A stretch of DNA of 46,508 nucleotides from an uncultured Clostridia bacterium (lineage in GTDB: Bacteria > Bacillota > Clostridia > TANB77 > CAG-508), in the NCBI GenBank assembly GCA_947632145.1, contig CANRNW010000001.1, positions 1-46,508 on the forward strand, written 5' to 3'. A model generated the notes under the pieces. The model saw nothing but the letters and a program-made list of their open reading frames with translations. It made no database searches and was not told the origin of the DNA. Shown piece after piece: positions 35,397 to 43,258 of this stretch. Numbering within the stretch: position 1 is the stretch's first letter; each line of letters opens with the position of its first letter. A program made the translations under genes and the position numbers.

Positions 35397-37248
35397 ATGT
35401 ATATAAATAATTTAAAAATAAATGGATATGGAAAAATAGAAAAAAAAGAAATAGATTTGCAAAAAGGAATAAATGTAGTGAAGCGGAAATAATGAATCTG
35501 GAAAAAGTACTTTGCTAAATTTCATTTTTTCTATGTTTTATGGAATATCTAAAAATAAAAATGGAAAAGATATATCAGATTATGATAAATATACGCCTTG
35601 GAATGCAGAGGAATTTTCAGGAAAAATGAAATACACTCTAGATAATTCAAAAACATTTGAAATTTTTAGAGACTTTAGTAAAAAAAATCCTAAAATATAT
35701 AACGAAAATTTAGAAGACATATCAAATAATTTCAATATAGATAAAACAAAAGGAAATCAATTTTTTATAGAGCAAACTGGCATTGATGAAACATTATTTT
35801 TAAACACAATGACAATTTGCCAAACAGAAACTGTTTTAGATAATACTAAACAAAATGTGCTTATACAAAAACTTACAAATGTAGTAAGTTCAGGGGATGA
35901 TAATGTATCATATAAAAAAACAATTGATAAATTGAATAAAAAACTATTAGAAGAAGTCGGAACTGCTAGAACAACTGAACGACCAATAAATATAGTGGAA
36001 GACGAAATAAAAAAACTAGAATTAGAAAAAAGTGATTTAGAATTATGCAAAGCTAATATGCAAAACATAGAAAATGAAGAGGCAAGAGCCAAGATTGATT
36101 TAGAAAAAATAGAAAATAAATTAAATGTGTTAAAAGAAATAAAAGAATATAAACAAACAGAAATACTAGAAGAACAAAGAATAGGAATCAATAAGAGTAA
36201 AATAAATGAATATAATAATAAATTAAATGAACTAAAGCAGAATCAAACTAATAATAAGTTTGCAGATAAAAAGTGTTTAAACCCAGTGGTTTTACTAATA
36301 ATTTGTATATTAGTTATAGGAACTAGTGTTTTACTAAAAAATAAAATAATAAGTTTAATTTTAGGAATTATTTTAGGAATTGTGTTTCTAATTGATTGCT
36401 ATAAATATAGTAGTTTTAAGAAAAACTTAAATGCACAAAAAGAAAACTCAATAAAATGTAGTAAAGAAATTGAAATAGTTAAAGAAAACATAATTCAATG
36501 TGAAAGTGAAATATCAAAAGATAGACAAAAAATTGAGGAAAGACGAACAGAAAAGAAGCAATATATAATAAATAAATATGGAGAAGATAACAATTTAGAT
36601 GAATACATGTTAGAGGAAATTAAAGAGATTGAAGAAGATATAGAACAAAATCAAAAAGAATATAATGAAATTATATTAAAAGAAAATACAATAAATATAG
36701 AAAAAAGTAATATGGCAAATCAATTAGAAGACTTAGTAAATAAAGAAGAAAGATTACAATATTTATATGAACAAAAATCAAACTTACAAGAATTATCAAA
36801 TGCTATAAACCTTGCAGGTCAAGGTTTGGAAGATGCATATAAAATAATGAAAAATACAATCACTCCTAAATTTACGAATAAATTAACAGATATAATAAAA
36901 ACAATAACAAATGAAAAGTACAAAAATGTTAATTTTAATGATGAAAATGGACTTACAGTAGAGTTAGAAAATGGAGAATATATAAATTGTTCTAGATTAA
37001 GTATAGGAACAATGGATCAAATGTATTTAGCATTAAGATTATCTGTTTTAGATGAAGTGTCTAGTGAAAGTATGCCAATAATTTTAGATGAAGCCTTTGC
37101 TTATTATGATAAAGAAAGATTAGAAAATATATTAAAATACATATCTAAACAATATGCAAATAGACAAATCATAATATTAACTTGTACAAATAGGGAATGC
37201 GAAGCATTAGATAACTTAAATGAACAATATAATTTAGTAAATTTTTAA
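35397..37248 (+). CDS. SbcC/Rad50-like ATPase (YhaN family), one +1 CGG frameshift site
   Basis: 616 residues after skipping the C of CGG at 35484 (Gly 30). The start YINNLKINGYGKIEKKEIDL is preceded by AAAGGA. The restored Walker A is NVVK-GNNESGKSTLLNFIF; the zero frame would stop two codons later (CGG-AAA-TAA). Long coiled coils (about residues 150-245 and 305-440) surround two adjacent membrane helices (about 260-300), as in YhaN. The C-terminus has LSIGTMDQMYLALRL (signature) and PIILDEAFAYYD (Walker B). It should work with the preceding phosphoesterase in DNA-end processing, perhaps at the membrane. Confidence 0.93.
35484..35487 (+). other. +1 frameshift site 13: CGGA in the YhaN-like Walker A
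   Basis: AAG-CGG-AAA-TAA becomes AAG-GGA-AAT-AAT (Lys-Gly-Asn-Asn), the first Gly of the P-loop GNNESGKST. A zero-frame stop follows one codon after the CGG. Confidence 0.95.
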
Positions 37249-37249
37249 T

Positions 37250-37285
37250 AAGTATGGGCGATTAAAATCGTCCTACTTGTGTTTT
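37250..37285 (+). terminator. Weak terminator hairpin after the yhaN-like gene
   Basis: AAGTA-T-GGGCGATT pairs with AATCGTCC-T-ACTT (one G-T pair, one bulged T on each side), followed by GTGTTTTC. It overlaps the -35 box of the prfA promoter. Confidence 0.5.
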
Positions 37286-37305
37286 CTGTTAAATTGTTAT
37301 ATAAT
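37277..37305 (+). promoter_or_regulatory. Promoter of prfA
   Basis: TTGTGT (37277-37282), 17-base spacer, TATAAT (37300-37305), 35 bases before the start codon. Confidence 0.65.
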
Positions 37306-37339
37306 AGTATAGTTAAAAATAAATAAGGAGAGTCTAATT

Positions 37340-38398
37340 ATGTTTCAAAAATTAGAAGATGTTGAAAAGCGATACGAAGAGTTAAATTCAAAAATTAGTG
37401 ACCCAGAAGTTATTTCAAATCAAAATGAATGGAAAAAACTAATGAAAGAACACGCAGAAATAACAGATATAGTAGAAAAATATAGAGAATACAAAAAAGT
37501 AAAACAAAATTTAGAAGAAGCAAAAGCTATGTTAGATGATAAGGAATTAAGAGAATTAGCAGAAATAGAAATTGAAGAGGCAAAAGAAAAATTACCTAAA
37601 ATTGAAGACGAATTAAAAATATTACTAATTCCTAAAGATCCAAATGATGATAAAAACGTTATATGTGAAATAAGAGGCGGAGCAGGAGGAGAAGAGGCAG
37701 CTCTATTTGCAGGAACATTGTTTAGAATGTACTCAATGTATGCAGAATCAAAACATTGGAAAATAGATATAATGAATGAAAACGAAACAGAACTTGGTGG
37801 TTATAAAGAGATAACATTTATGATAACAGGAAAAGGAGCATATAGCAGATTAAAGTTTGAAAGTGGCGTTCATAGAGTTCAAAGAGTTCCAGACACAGAA
37901 TCAAGTGGAAGAATACACACATCAACAGCAACTGTTGCAGTACTTGCAGAAGCTGAAGATGTAGAACTAGAAATAAATCCAGCAGATATAAAAATGGATG
38001 TTTATAGAGCATCTGGAGCTGGTGGACAACACGTAAACAAAACTTCATCAGCTGTAAGGCTTACACATATTCCTACAGGAATAGTTGCAGAATGCCAAAC
38101 AGAAAGATCTCAATTACAAAATAGAGAATACGCAATGAGATTATTAAAATCTAGATTATATGAAATCGAGCAAAGAGAAAAAGAAGAAAAGTTAGCAAAA
38201 GAAAGAAAAAGTCAAGTTGGAACAGGAGATAGAAGCGAAAAGATAAGAACATACAACTATCCGCAAGGAAGAATAACAGATCATAGAATTGGCCTTAGCA
38301 TATATCAAATGGAAAATTTCTTAAATGGAGATTTAGATGAAATGATAGATAGCTTAATTGCAAATGATAGAGCAGAGAAATTAAAAGGTGAAGAATAA
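37340..38398 (+). CDS. prfA: Peptide chain release factor 1
   Basis: Terminates translation at UAA and UAG. 352 residues, the normal length and uninterrupted. The catalytic GGQ is in [20 protein letters not shown]; the stop-recognition tripeptide region is [28 protein letters not shown]; the start [15 protein letters not shown] is typical. AAGGAGAG precedes the ATG. This is RF1, not RF2 (whose mRNA carries the classical bacterial +1 shift). It contains no in-frame CGG. Confidence 0.97.
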   Translation: MFQKLEDVEKRYEELNSKISDPEVISNQNEWKKLMKEHAEITDIVEKYREYKKVKQNLEEAKAMLDDKELRELAEIEIEEAKEKLPKIEDELKILLIPKDPNDDKNVICEIRGGAGGEEAALFAGTLFRMYSMYAESKHWKIDIMNENETELGGYKEITFMITGKGAYSRLKFESGVHRVQRVPDTESSGRIHTSTATVAVLAEAEDVELEINPADIKMDVYRASGAGGQHVNKTSSAVRLTHIPTGIVAECQTERSQLQNREYAMRLLKSRLYEIEQREKEEKLAKERKSQVGTGDRSEKIRTYNYPQGRITDHRIGLSIYQMENFLNGDLDEMIDSLIANDRAEKLKGEE

Positions 38399-38430
38399 AA
38401 ATTGACTTTGATTACTATTTGCATTAAAAC

Positions 38431-38459
38431 AGGACTCCCTAAAAATAGGGAGTCTTTTT
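38431..38459 (+). terminator. Terminator of prfA
   Basis: GACTCCCT (38433-38440) pairs with AGGGAGTC (38447-38454) around AAAAAT, followed by TTTTT. Confidence 0.92.
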
Positions 38460-38546
38460 AAATTTATAAACAATTAAAAATTTTTCATAAAACTTCTTTA
38501 TATTTAATAAACTATATAGTGAAATTTATTGTTAAGGAGTTTTATT

Positions 38547-39285
38547 TTGGAAGTATTGATAAAAACGACATTACTTGGATTATTTTTTGGTACATTTGGA
38601 ACTACAATTGGAGGTATAATTGGTGTTACATTCAAGAATAAATCAAATAGATTTTTAAGTTTTATATTAGAATTTGCAGCAGGGCTCATGATTTCAATAG
38701 TTTGTTTTGATTTAATTCCAGAAGCATTAGAATTATCAAGCCTAAACTATACTGTAATTGGTATAGCAATTGGTGTTGTTAGCATGATTATTTGTGATAA
38801 TATCATAAAAACTAAATACAATAAGAAGAAAGTAAAAAGCAATAGTTCGCTATTAAAAACTGGAATAGTAGTTGGAATAGGTTTGGCTCTTCATAATTTC
38901 CCAGAAGGTTTAGCAATAGGTTCTGGTTTTGGTGCATCAATAAAATTAGGTTATTCTTTGGCAATAGCTATTCTACTACACGATATACCAGAACGGTATT
39001 TCTATGAGTGTGCCAATGAAATATGGTGGAATGAATAAAACTAAAGTAGTAATTTACACATTATTTTCAGGTGTAACCACAGGAATAGGTGCATTTTTTG
39101 GAGCCCTTCTTGGAACAATTTCTGTGGGCGTAATAAGTATATGTTTAAGTTTTGCTGCAGGAGCAATGTTATACATAGTATCTGGAGAGTTGATCCCAGA
39201 ATCTAAAAATTTATATAAGGGAAGATTTGCTTCTCTTGGAAACATTTTAGGTTTTGTTATAGGAATGTTAGCAATGAATTTGTAA
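38547..39285 (+). CDS. ZIP-family metal transporter, one +1 CGG frameshift site
   Basis: A zinc/iron-type permease of 245 residues after skipping the C of CGG at 38994 (Gly 150). The metal-binding helix motifs are GLALHNFPEGLAIGSGF (H-N-x-P-E-G) and the restored ILLHDIPE-GISMSVPM (H-D-x-P-E-G); the recoded Gly is part of the second signature. About eight hydrophobic helices are visible, with a short lysine-rich loop near residue 95. The start is TTG 38547, eight bases after AAGGAG; the TTG at 38529 lies before that signal. It is a single gene. Confidence 0.94.
38994..38997 (+). other. +1 frameshift site 14: CGGT in the ZIP transporter
   Basis: GAA-CGG-TAT becomes GAA-GGT-ATT (Glu-Gly-Ile) in the invariant HDIPEG metal-site motif. 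Confidence 0.95.
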
Positions 39286-39357
39286 AAAATATTTATAATC
39301 CTTTTATATACTTTGTTAATTTTCAGTGCTATAATTAAAAAATAGGAGTGATACATT

Positions 39358-39831
39358 TTGAAAAAAATAATGTTTATATGCACAGGAAATATATGTAGAA
39401 GCGCTATGGCACATGCTTTAATGGACAAGCTAATAAATGAGAAAGGAATAGATGTAGAAGTTTATTCGTGTGGAATATTTGCAGAAGACGGTGACATGCC
39501 CACATATAATGCTATTGAGGCAATGAAAGAATATGGTGTAGATTTAAAAAATCATAGGGCAACCAATATAAGAAATTCAAAAATAAAAGATATGGATATA
39601 ATTCTATGCGCAACAGTTTCACACAAAAACCACGTAATAGCTATGTATCCAGAATTAAAAGATAAGATATTTACAATAAAGGAGTATGCGAATTTTGATG
39701 AAAATGATTTAGATATTCCAGATCCTTGGGGATATGATATAGAAACATATAGATTTTGTGCTAATACAATAAGCAAATGTTTAGAAAAAATAATAGAAAA
39801 GCCACTCATTTCTGAGTGGCAAAAAGGTTAG
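39358..39831 (+). CDS. Low-molecular-weight protein tyrosine/arginine phosphatase
   Basis: 157 residues with a TTG start after AGGAGTGAT. The active-site loop FICTGNICRSAMAHAL (C-x5-R-S) is at the N-terminus and the acid catalyst is in IPDPWGYD (about residue 121). It has the Firmicute YwlE/LMW-PTP layout; YwlE removes phosphoarginine marks, but this residue choice alone does not prove it. Its last codons contain a hairpin that acts as a terminator for the opposite-strand small gene. Confidence 0.9.
   Translation: MKKIMFICTGNICRSAMAHALMDKLINEKGIDVEVYSCGIFAEDGDMPTYNAIEAMKEYGVDLKNHRATNIRNSKIKDMDIILCATVSHKNHVIAMYPELKDKIFTIKEYANFDENDLDIPDPWGYDIETYRFCANTISKCLEKIIEKPLISEWQKG
39787..39820 (-). terminator. 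Terminator for the minus-strand small gene, inside the phosphatase 3' end
   Basis: GCCACTC (39801-39807) pairs with GAGTGGC (39814-39820). The T-rich tail (TTTTCTATTATTTTTT) exists only on the minus strand, so it serves the small gene at 39841-39978. Confidence 0.75.
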
Positions 39832-39840
39832 AATAAAACA

Positions 39841-39978
39841 TTAAGTTTTGTTTCTGACCATCTTAGGGATTTTTGTTGGAAATCCTTTTTTCGGGATGTG
39901 AGAAGAATACTTAGCCCGACAGCAGTCAGCGTAATACTTAGCTACTGTATTGTACCTCTTGTTTTTTCTTACACCCAT
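39841..39978 (-). CDS. Small basic protein (45 residues) with an in-frame CGG
   Basis: An independent unit: promoter TTGACG-N17-TAAAAT, then AAAGGAGTACATATT, then ATG 39978, with a minus-strand terminator beyond the stop. Zero-frame product: MGVRKNKRYNTVAKYYADCC, then RAKYSS and a basic tail PKKGFPTKIPKM. The codons are richer in G and C than the neighbourhood (AAG, GAC, TGC, ATC). Codon 21 is CGG (39918-39916), the only in-frame CGG I found in the window outside the frameshift sites, and it is followed by G. A +1 shift here would give Gly-Leu-Ser and a different tail ending at 39828. I recognise no family. Which frame is real is open. Confidence 0.65.
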   Translation of the reverse strand: MGVRKNKRYNTVAKYYADCCRAKYSSHIPKKGFPTKIPKMVRNKT

Positions 39979-40008
39979 AATATGTACTCCTTTCGGATTT
40001 ATTCCAAT

Positions 40009-40037
40009 ATTTTATCATACAAGTTAAATTACGTCAA
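40009..40037 (-). promoter_or_regulatory. Promoter of the minus-strand small gene
   Basis: On the minus strand, TTGACG (40037-40032), 17-base spacer, TAAAAT (40014-40009). It is back to back with the pcrA promoter. Confidence 0.8.
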
Positions 40038-40048
40038 CCTTCATATTA

Positions 40049-40076
40049 TTGACAAATGTTTTTTTTATTATATAAT
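40049..40076 (+). promoter_or_regulatory. Promoter of pcrA
   Basis: TTGACA (40049-40054), 16-base spacer, TATAAT (40071-40076). About 80 bases of leader follow, with no clear structure. Confidence 0.8.
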
Positions 40077-40157
40077 ATACAAACTGTAGAGGCAATGCTA
40101 TGCCATTTAATATAGCGAAATCACCTTTTTTATTGCACAAATTTAAGGAGTGAAGAA

Positions 40158-42410
40158 ATGGAAGAACAATTAAAAGAATTAAATGATAAACAATATGAAG
40201 CAGTTATAAATACTGAAGGACCTTGCCTAATAATAGCAGGAGCAGGAAGTGGAAAAACTAAAGTATTAACATATAAAATTGCTTATTTAATAGGAGAAAA
40301 GAATATAAAGCCTTGGAATATATTAGCTATAACATTTACAAACAAAGCTGCAAATGAAATGAAACAAAGGGCAGAAGCACTTATTGGAGATAATGTAAAA
40401 GATATGTGGATTGGAACTTTTCATTCAATTTGTGTAAAAATTTTAAGGAGATATATAAGTACAATAGGTTATGATTCTTCTTTTGCAATATTTGATACAA
40501 CAGATCAAAGAAGTTTGATTAAAGAATGTTTAAAAGAGCTAAATATAGATGATAAATTATTTACAGATAGAGGAGTCTTATCAGAAATAAGCAATGCAAA
40601 AAATGAAATGTTAGAACCAGATACATATAAGCTAAGAGCAAATGGGGACTTTAGAAAAGAGAAAATTGCAACAATATATGAGCTATATCAAAAAAAATTA
40701 AAGTCAAATAATGCACTAGATTTTGATGATATAATAAATTTAACAATAAAAGTATTAACAGAAACTCCAGAAAGTTTAGAATACTATTCAGAAAAATTTA
40801 AATATGTTTTAGTAGATGAGTATCAAGATACAAATAAGGCACAATTTATGCTGGTTTCAATACTTGCAAGTAGGTATGGAAATATTACAGTTGTTGGAGA
40901 TAATGACCAATCAATATATTCTTTTAGAGGAGCAGATATAACAAATATACTAAATTTTGAAAAGGATTTTCCTGGAGCAAAAATAATAAAATTAGAGCAA
41001 AATTATAGGTGCACAGGGAAAATTTTAGAGGCAGCAAATGAAGTTATAAAAAATAATACAACAAAATATAAAAAGAACTTGTGGACAAAGAATGAAAATG
41101 GTGCAACACCTAAATTTTATCAAGCAAGAGATGAATATGATGAAGCAACATATATTACAAGCGAAATAAATCATTTAAAAAGAGAAGAATATTATAAATA
41201 TTCAGATTTTGCGGTATTATACAGAATGAATACACAGTCTCGTGCTATAGAAGATATTTTAAGAAGAGAAAATATACCATATAAAATTGTTGGTGGACTA
41301 AAGTTCTATGAAAGAAAAGAAATAAAAGATACAATTGCATATTTAAGACTAATACATAACCCAGCAGATAATTTAAGTTTAAAAAGAATTATAAATGAAC
41401 CAAAACGTGGAATAGGGAAAACTAGTTTAGATAATATTGAACAAATTGCAGAACAAAATGGAATATCTATGTATGAGGTAATAAAAAGAGCGGAGCAATT
41501 CGGATTAAATAGAGTATTTGTAAATTCTAGAGAGTTCATAAATGTTATAGAAGAATTGATACAAGAAAAAGAAAATGTATCAATATCTGAACTAATAAAA
41601 ATGGTATTAAATAAAACAGGGTATACAAAAGCATTGGAATTAGAAAATACAGTAGAAGCAGAAAATAGAATAGAAAACCTTGAAGAATTATTAACTGTTG
41701 CAATAGAATTTGAAGAGCAATATGCAGAAAATACATTAGCAGAATTTTTAGAGAATATAACATTATCTAGTGATGTAGATGATTTAGAAGAAACGGAAGA
41801 TTCAATTACTTTAATGACTTTACATAGTGCTAAAGGATTAGAGTTTGAAGTTGTATTTTTGGTTGGAATGGAAGAAGGAATTTTCCCAAGTTATCGTTCA
41901 ATTGGAGAACCAAAAGAGTTAGAAGAAGAAAGACGTTTGTGCTATGTAGGAATTACAAGAGCAAAAAGATATTTAAACATAACTTGTGCTAGGCAAAGAA
42001 CGATGTTTGGTTCAACTAGTTGTAATGCAATGTCTAGGTTTGTAAAAGAAATTCCAAAAGATTTATTAGATGGATTTGACGATGAAAAGCCAAAGAACAA
42101 CTATGTTGATGAAACAGCTAAATGGACATATGGATCATCTAAAACAAGTTCTATAAAAACAAATAAACAGCCAACATTTGCATTTAGAACTGCAGAAAGT
42201 TTCTTAAAAAACATATCAACAATGAAGCAAGAATCAAATGTAGATTTAGAACAGTATAAACCAGGACTTAGGGTATTCCATAAAAAATTTGGAGAAGGGA
42301 CAATAAATAGTGTTGAACAAGAAGGAGATGACCTAAAAGTAGATATATCTTTTGATAAGGCTGGAAATAAGAGGTTAATGGCAAAATTTGCTGGTTTAGA
42401 AATAATATAA
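40158..42410 (+). CDS. pcrA: ATP-dependent DNA helicase PcrA (UvrD family)
   Basis: A superfamily 1A 3'-5' helicase for repair and plasmid replication, 750 residues in one frame. Motifs in order: Q motif LNDKQYEAV, Walker A IAGAGSGKTKVL, Ia ITFTNKAANEM, Walker B YVLVDEYQDTNKAQF, III VVGDNDQSIYSFRGAD, IV LEQNYRCTGKIL, V MTLHSAKGLEFEVVFLVGME and VI RRLCYVGITRAKRYL. The C-terminal tudor-like part ends GLRVFHKKFGEGTINSVEQE, used in PcrA to contact RNA polymerase. No ligA follows, as it does in many Bacilli. AAGGAGTGAAGAA precedes the ATG. Confidence 0.96.
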   Translation: MEEQLKELNDKQYEAVINTEGPCLIIAGAGSGKTKVLTYKIAYLIGEKNIKPWNILAITFTNKAANEMKQRAEALIGDNVKDMWIGTFHSICVKILRRYISTIGYDSSFAIFDTTDQRSLIKECLKELNIDDKLFTDRGVLSEISNAKNEMLEPDTYKLRANGDFRKEKIATIYELYQKKLKSNNALDFDDIINLTIKVLTETPESLEYYSEKFKYVLVDEYQDTNKAQFMLVSILASRYGNITVVGDNDQSIYSFRGADITNILNFEKDFPGAKIIKLEQNYRCTGKILEAANEVIKNNTTKYKKNLWTKNENGATPKFYQARDEYDEATYITSEINHLKREEYYKYSDFAVLYRMNTQSRAIEDILRRENIPYKIVGGLKFYERKEIKDTIAYLRLIHNPADNLSLKRIINEPKRGIGKTSLDNIEQIAEQNGISMYEVIKRAEQFGLNRVFVNSREFINVIEELIQEKENVSISELIKMVLNKTGYTKALELENTVEAENRIENLEELLTVAIEFEEQYAENTLAEFLENITLSSDVDDLEETEDSITLMTLHSAKGLEFEVVFLVGMEEGIFPSYRSIGEPKELEEERRLCYVGITRAKRYLNITCARQRTMFGSTSCNAMSRFVKEIPKDLLDGFDDEKPKNNYVDETAKWTYGSSKTSSIKTNKQPTFAFRTAESFLKNISTMKQESNVDLEQYKPGLRVFHKKFGEGTINSVEQEGDDLKVDISFDKAGNKRLMAKFAGLEII

Positions 42411-42453
42411 AAATAAACACCATGTTGCGAAGCAATATGGTGTTTATTTTTAT
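42411..42453 (+). terminator. Terminator of pcrA
   Basis: AAATAAACACCAT (42411-42423) pairs with ATGGTGTTTATTT (42437-42449), with an inner TTGC/GCAA extension, then a T run. Confidence 0.9.
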
Positions 42454-42523
42454 ATTATTTTGTATAAATTATTTAAAAATGTAAATAATAACGTTAAATT
42501 AACTTATGAAAGGGAGGATAAAT

Positions 42524-42712
42524 ATGGCAAATTTAAGTCAAATAGAACTTCAAAATTTAAGACATTTAATTGGAGCGCACGACACAACATATCAAAAGTT
42601 AAATTCATATGCATCTAATTGTGTAGATCCACAAATAAAACAATTATTTACAAAATCAGCACAAGATGCATTAACTACAAAACAAAAATTATTAACATTT
42701 TTAAATAATTAG
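42524..42712 (+). CDS. Small CotF-like spore coat protein, first of a pair
   Basis: 62 residues from ATG 42524, behind GGGAGG. It is a soluble helical protein (NLSQIELQNLRHLIGAHDTT) with a C-terminal helix ending KLLTFLNN. Paired small helical proteins like these in Clostridia belong to or neighbour the CotF spore-coat family, with ferritin-like helix pairs. It overlaps nothing and precedes the second CotF-like gene by 11 bases, so they are co-expressed. Assigned mostly from its partner. Confidence 0.65.
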   Translation: MANLSQIELQNLRHLIGAHDTTYQKLNSYASNCVDPQIKQLFTKSAQDALTTKQKLLTFLNN

Positions 42713-42723
42713 GAGGTAAACTT

Positions 42724-42969
42724 ATGGATGAAAAGTATATGGTTAACGATGTATTAGAGGGACTAAAAGCAGAATTAACAACATATCAAGGGGTTATTTC
42801 AGAAGCGGAAAATACTCAATTAAGACAAACAATTCAACAAATAAGAAACAATGATGAAGCATTTCAATATGAGTTGTTTAAAGTAGCAGAGGCAAAGGGA
42901 TATTATACTCCAGCAGGACAAGCTACACAAGATGAAATAAATAAAGTTAGAAACGAAGTTAGTCAATAA
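42724..42969 (+). CDS. CotF-like spore coat protein
   Basis: 81 residues, helical. The N-terminus MVNDVLEGLKAELTTYQGVI and the C-terminal VAEAKGYYTPAGQATQDEIN carry the YYTPA(G/A) ending typical of CotF-family coat proteins. AGGAGG precedes the ATG by seven bases. It forms a two-gene operon with the 62-residue protein just upstream. Sporulation-specific expression is likely, though no sigma-K or sigma-E site can be named with certainty. Confidence 0.75.
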   Translation: MDEKYMVNDVLEGLKAELTTYQGVISEAENTQLRQTIQQIRNNDEAFQYELFKVAEAKGYYTPAGQATQDEINKVRNEVSQ

Positions 42970-43005
42970 TTTTATTGAGAAAAAAATTATTCAAATATGT
43001 GTATA

Positions 43006-43023
43006 TGGGCGTTATTGCGCCCA
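43006..43023 (+). other. GC-rich hairpin downstream of the CotF pair
   Basis: TGGGCG (43006-43011) pairs with CGCCCA (43018-43023) around TTATTG. There is no T run, so it is not a normal terminator; it may block exonucleases. The region 42970-43258 otherwise holds only the terminator at 43071-43100 and AT-rich sequence. Confidence 0.5.
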
Positions 43024-43070
43024 ATAAAATTTATATTACCAAAATATTACAAAAACATTACAAAAACATT

Positions 43071-43100
43071 AAGAGAGGTGCTGTTTAGGCACCTCTTTTT
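43071..43100 (+). terminator. Terminator of the CotF-like operon
   Basis: AGAGGTGC (43074-43081) pairs with GCACCTCT (43089-43096), followed by TTTT. A short direct repeat (ATTACAAAAAC, twice) precedes it. Confidence 0.85.
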
Positions 43101-43258
43101 GTGTTGCCCGTAAGGAAAAACGTTAATTAGTTAGTAAAAAAGAGAAAAAAAGAGAAAAATAGAGTAAATTATATATAATTTTAAATAATAAGGAATAATA
43201 AATTTTGTAAAAGAAGTGCTAATCATATAAACTATATATGTTAAAGGAGTGAGTTAAA

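Noticed and set aside
1619-38997. Sequencing or assembly errors inserting C before GG
   Set aside because: An error would hit GG in any codon phase and between genes; here it is always directly before an in-frame Gly codon. None of the sites is a long homopolymer. Raw reads would still be the decisive check.
1619-38997. RF2-like programmed +1 shift with stop codon and internal Shine-Dalgarno
   Set aside because: No common upstream AGGGGG-like stimulator, no shared slippery codon, and zero-frame stops lie at anything from two to more than twenty codons after the CGG.
1481-39285. Twelve frameshifted pseudogenes
   Set aside because: All 14 lesions are the same single-base event at the same codon phase, no other stops or indels are present, and several of the genes are normally essential. 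Random decay would give mixed lesions.
39898-40089. Plus-strand open frame in the gap before pcrA
   Set aside because: It has no ribosome-binding site, runs across two promoters and is antisense to the better supported minus-strand small gene.
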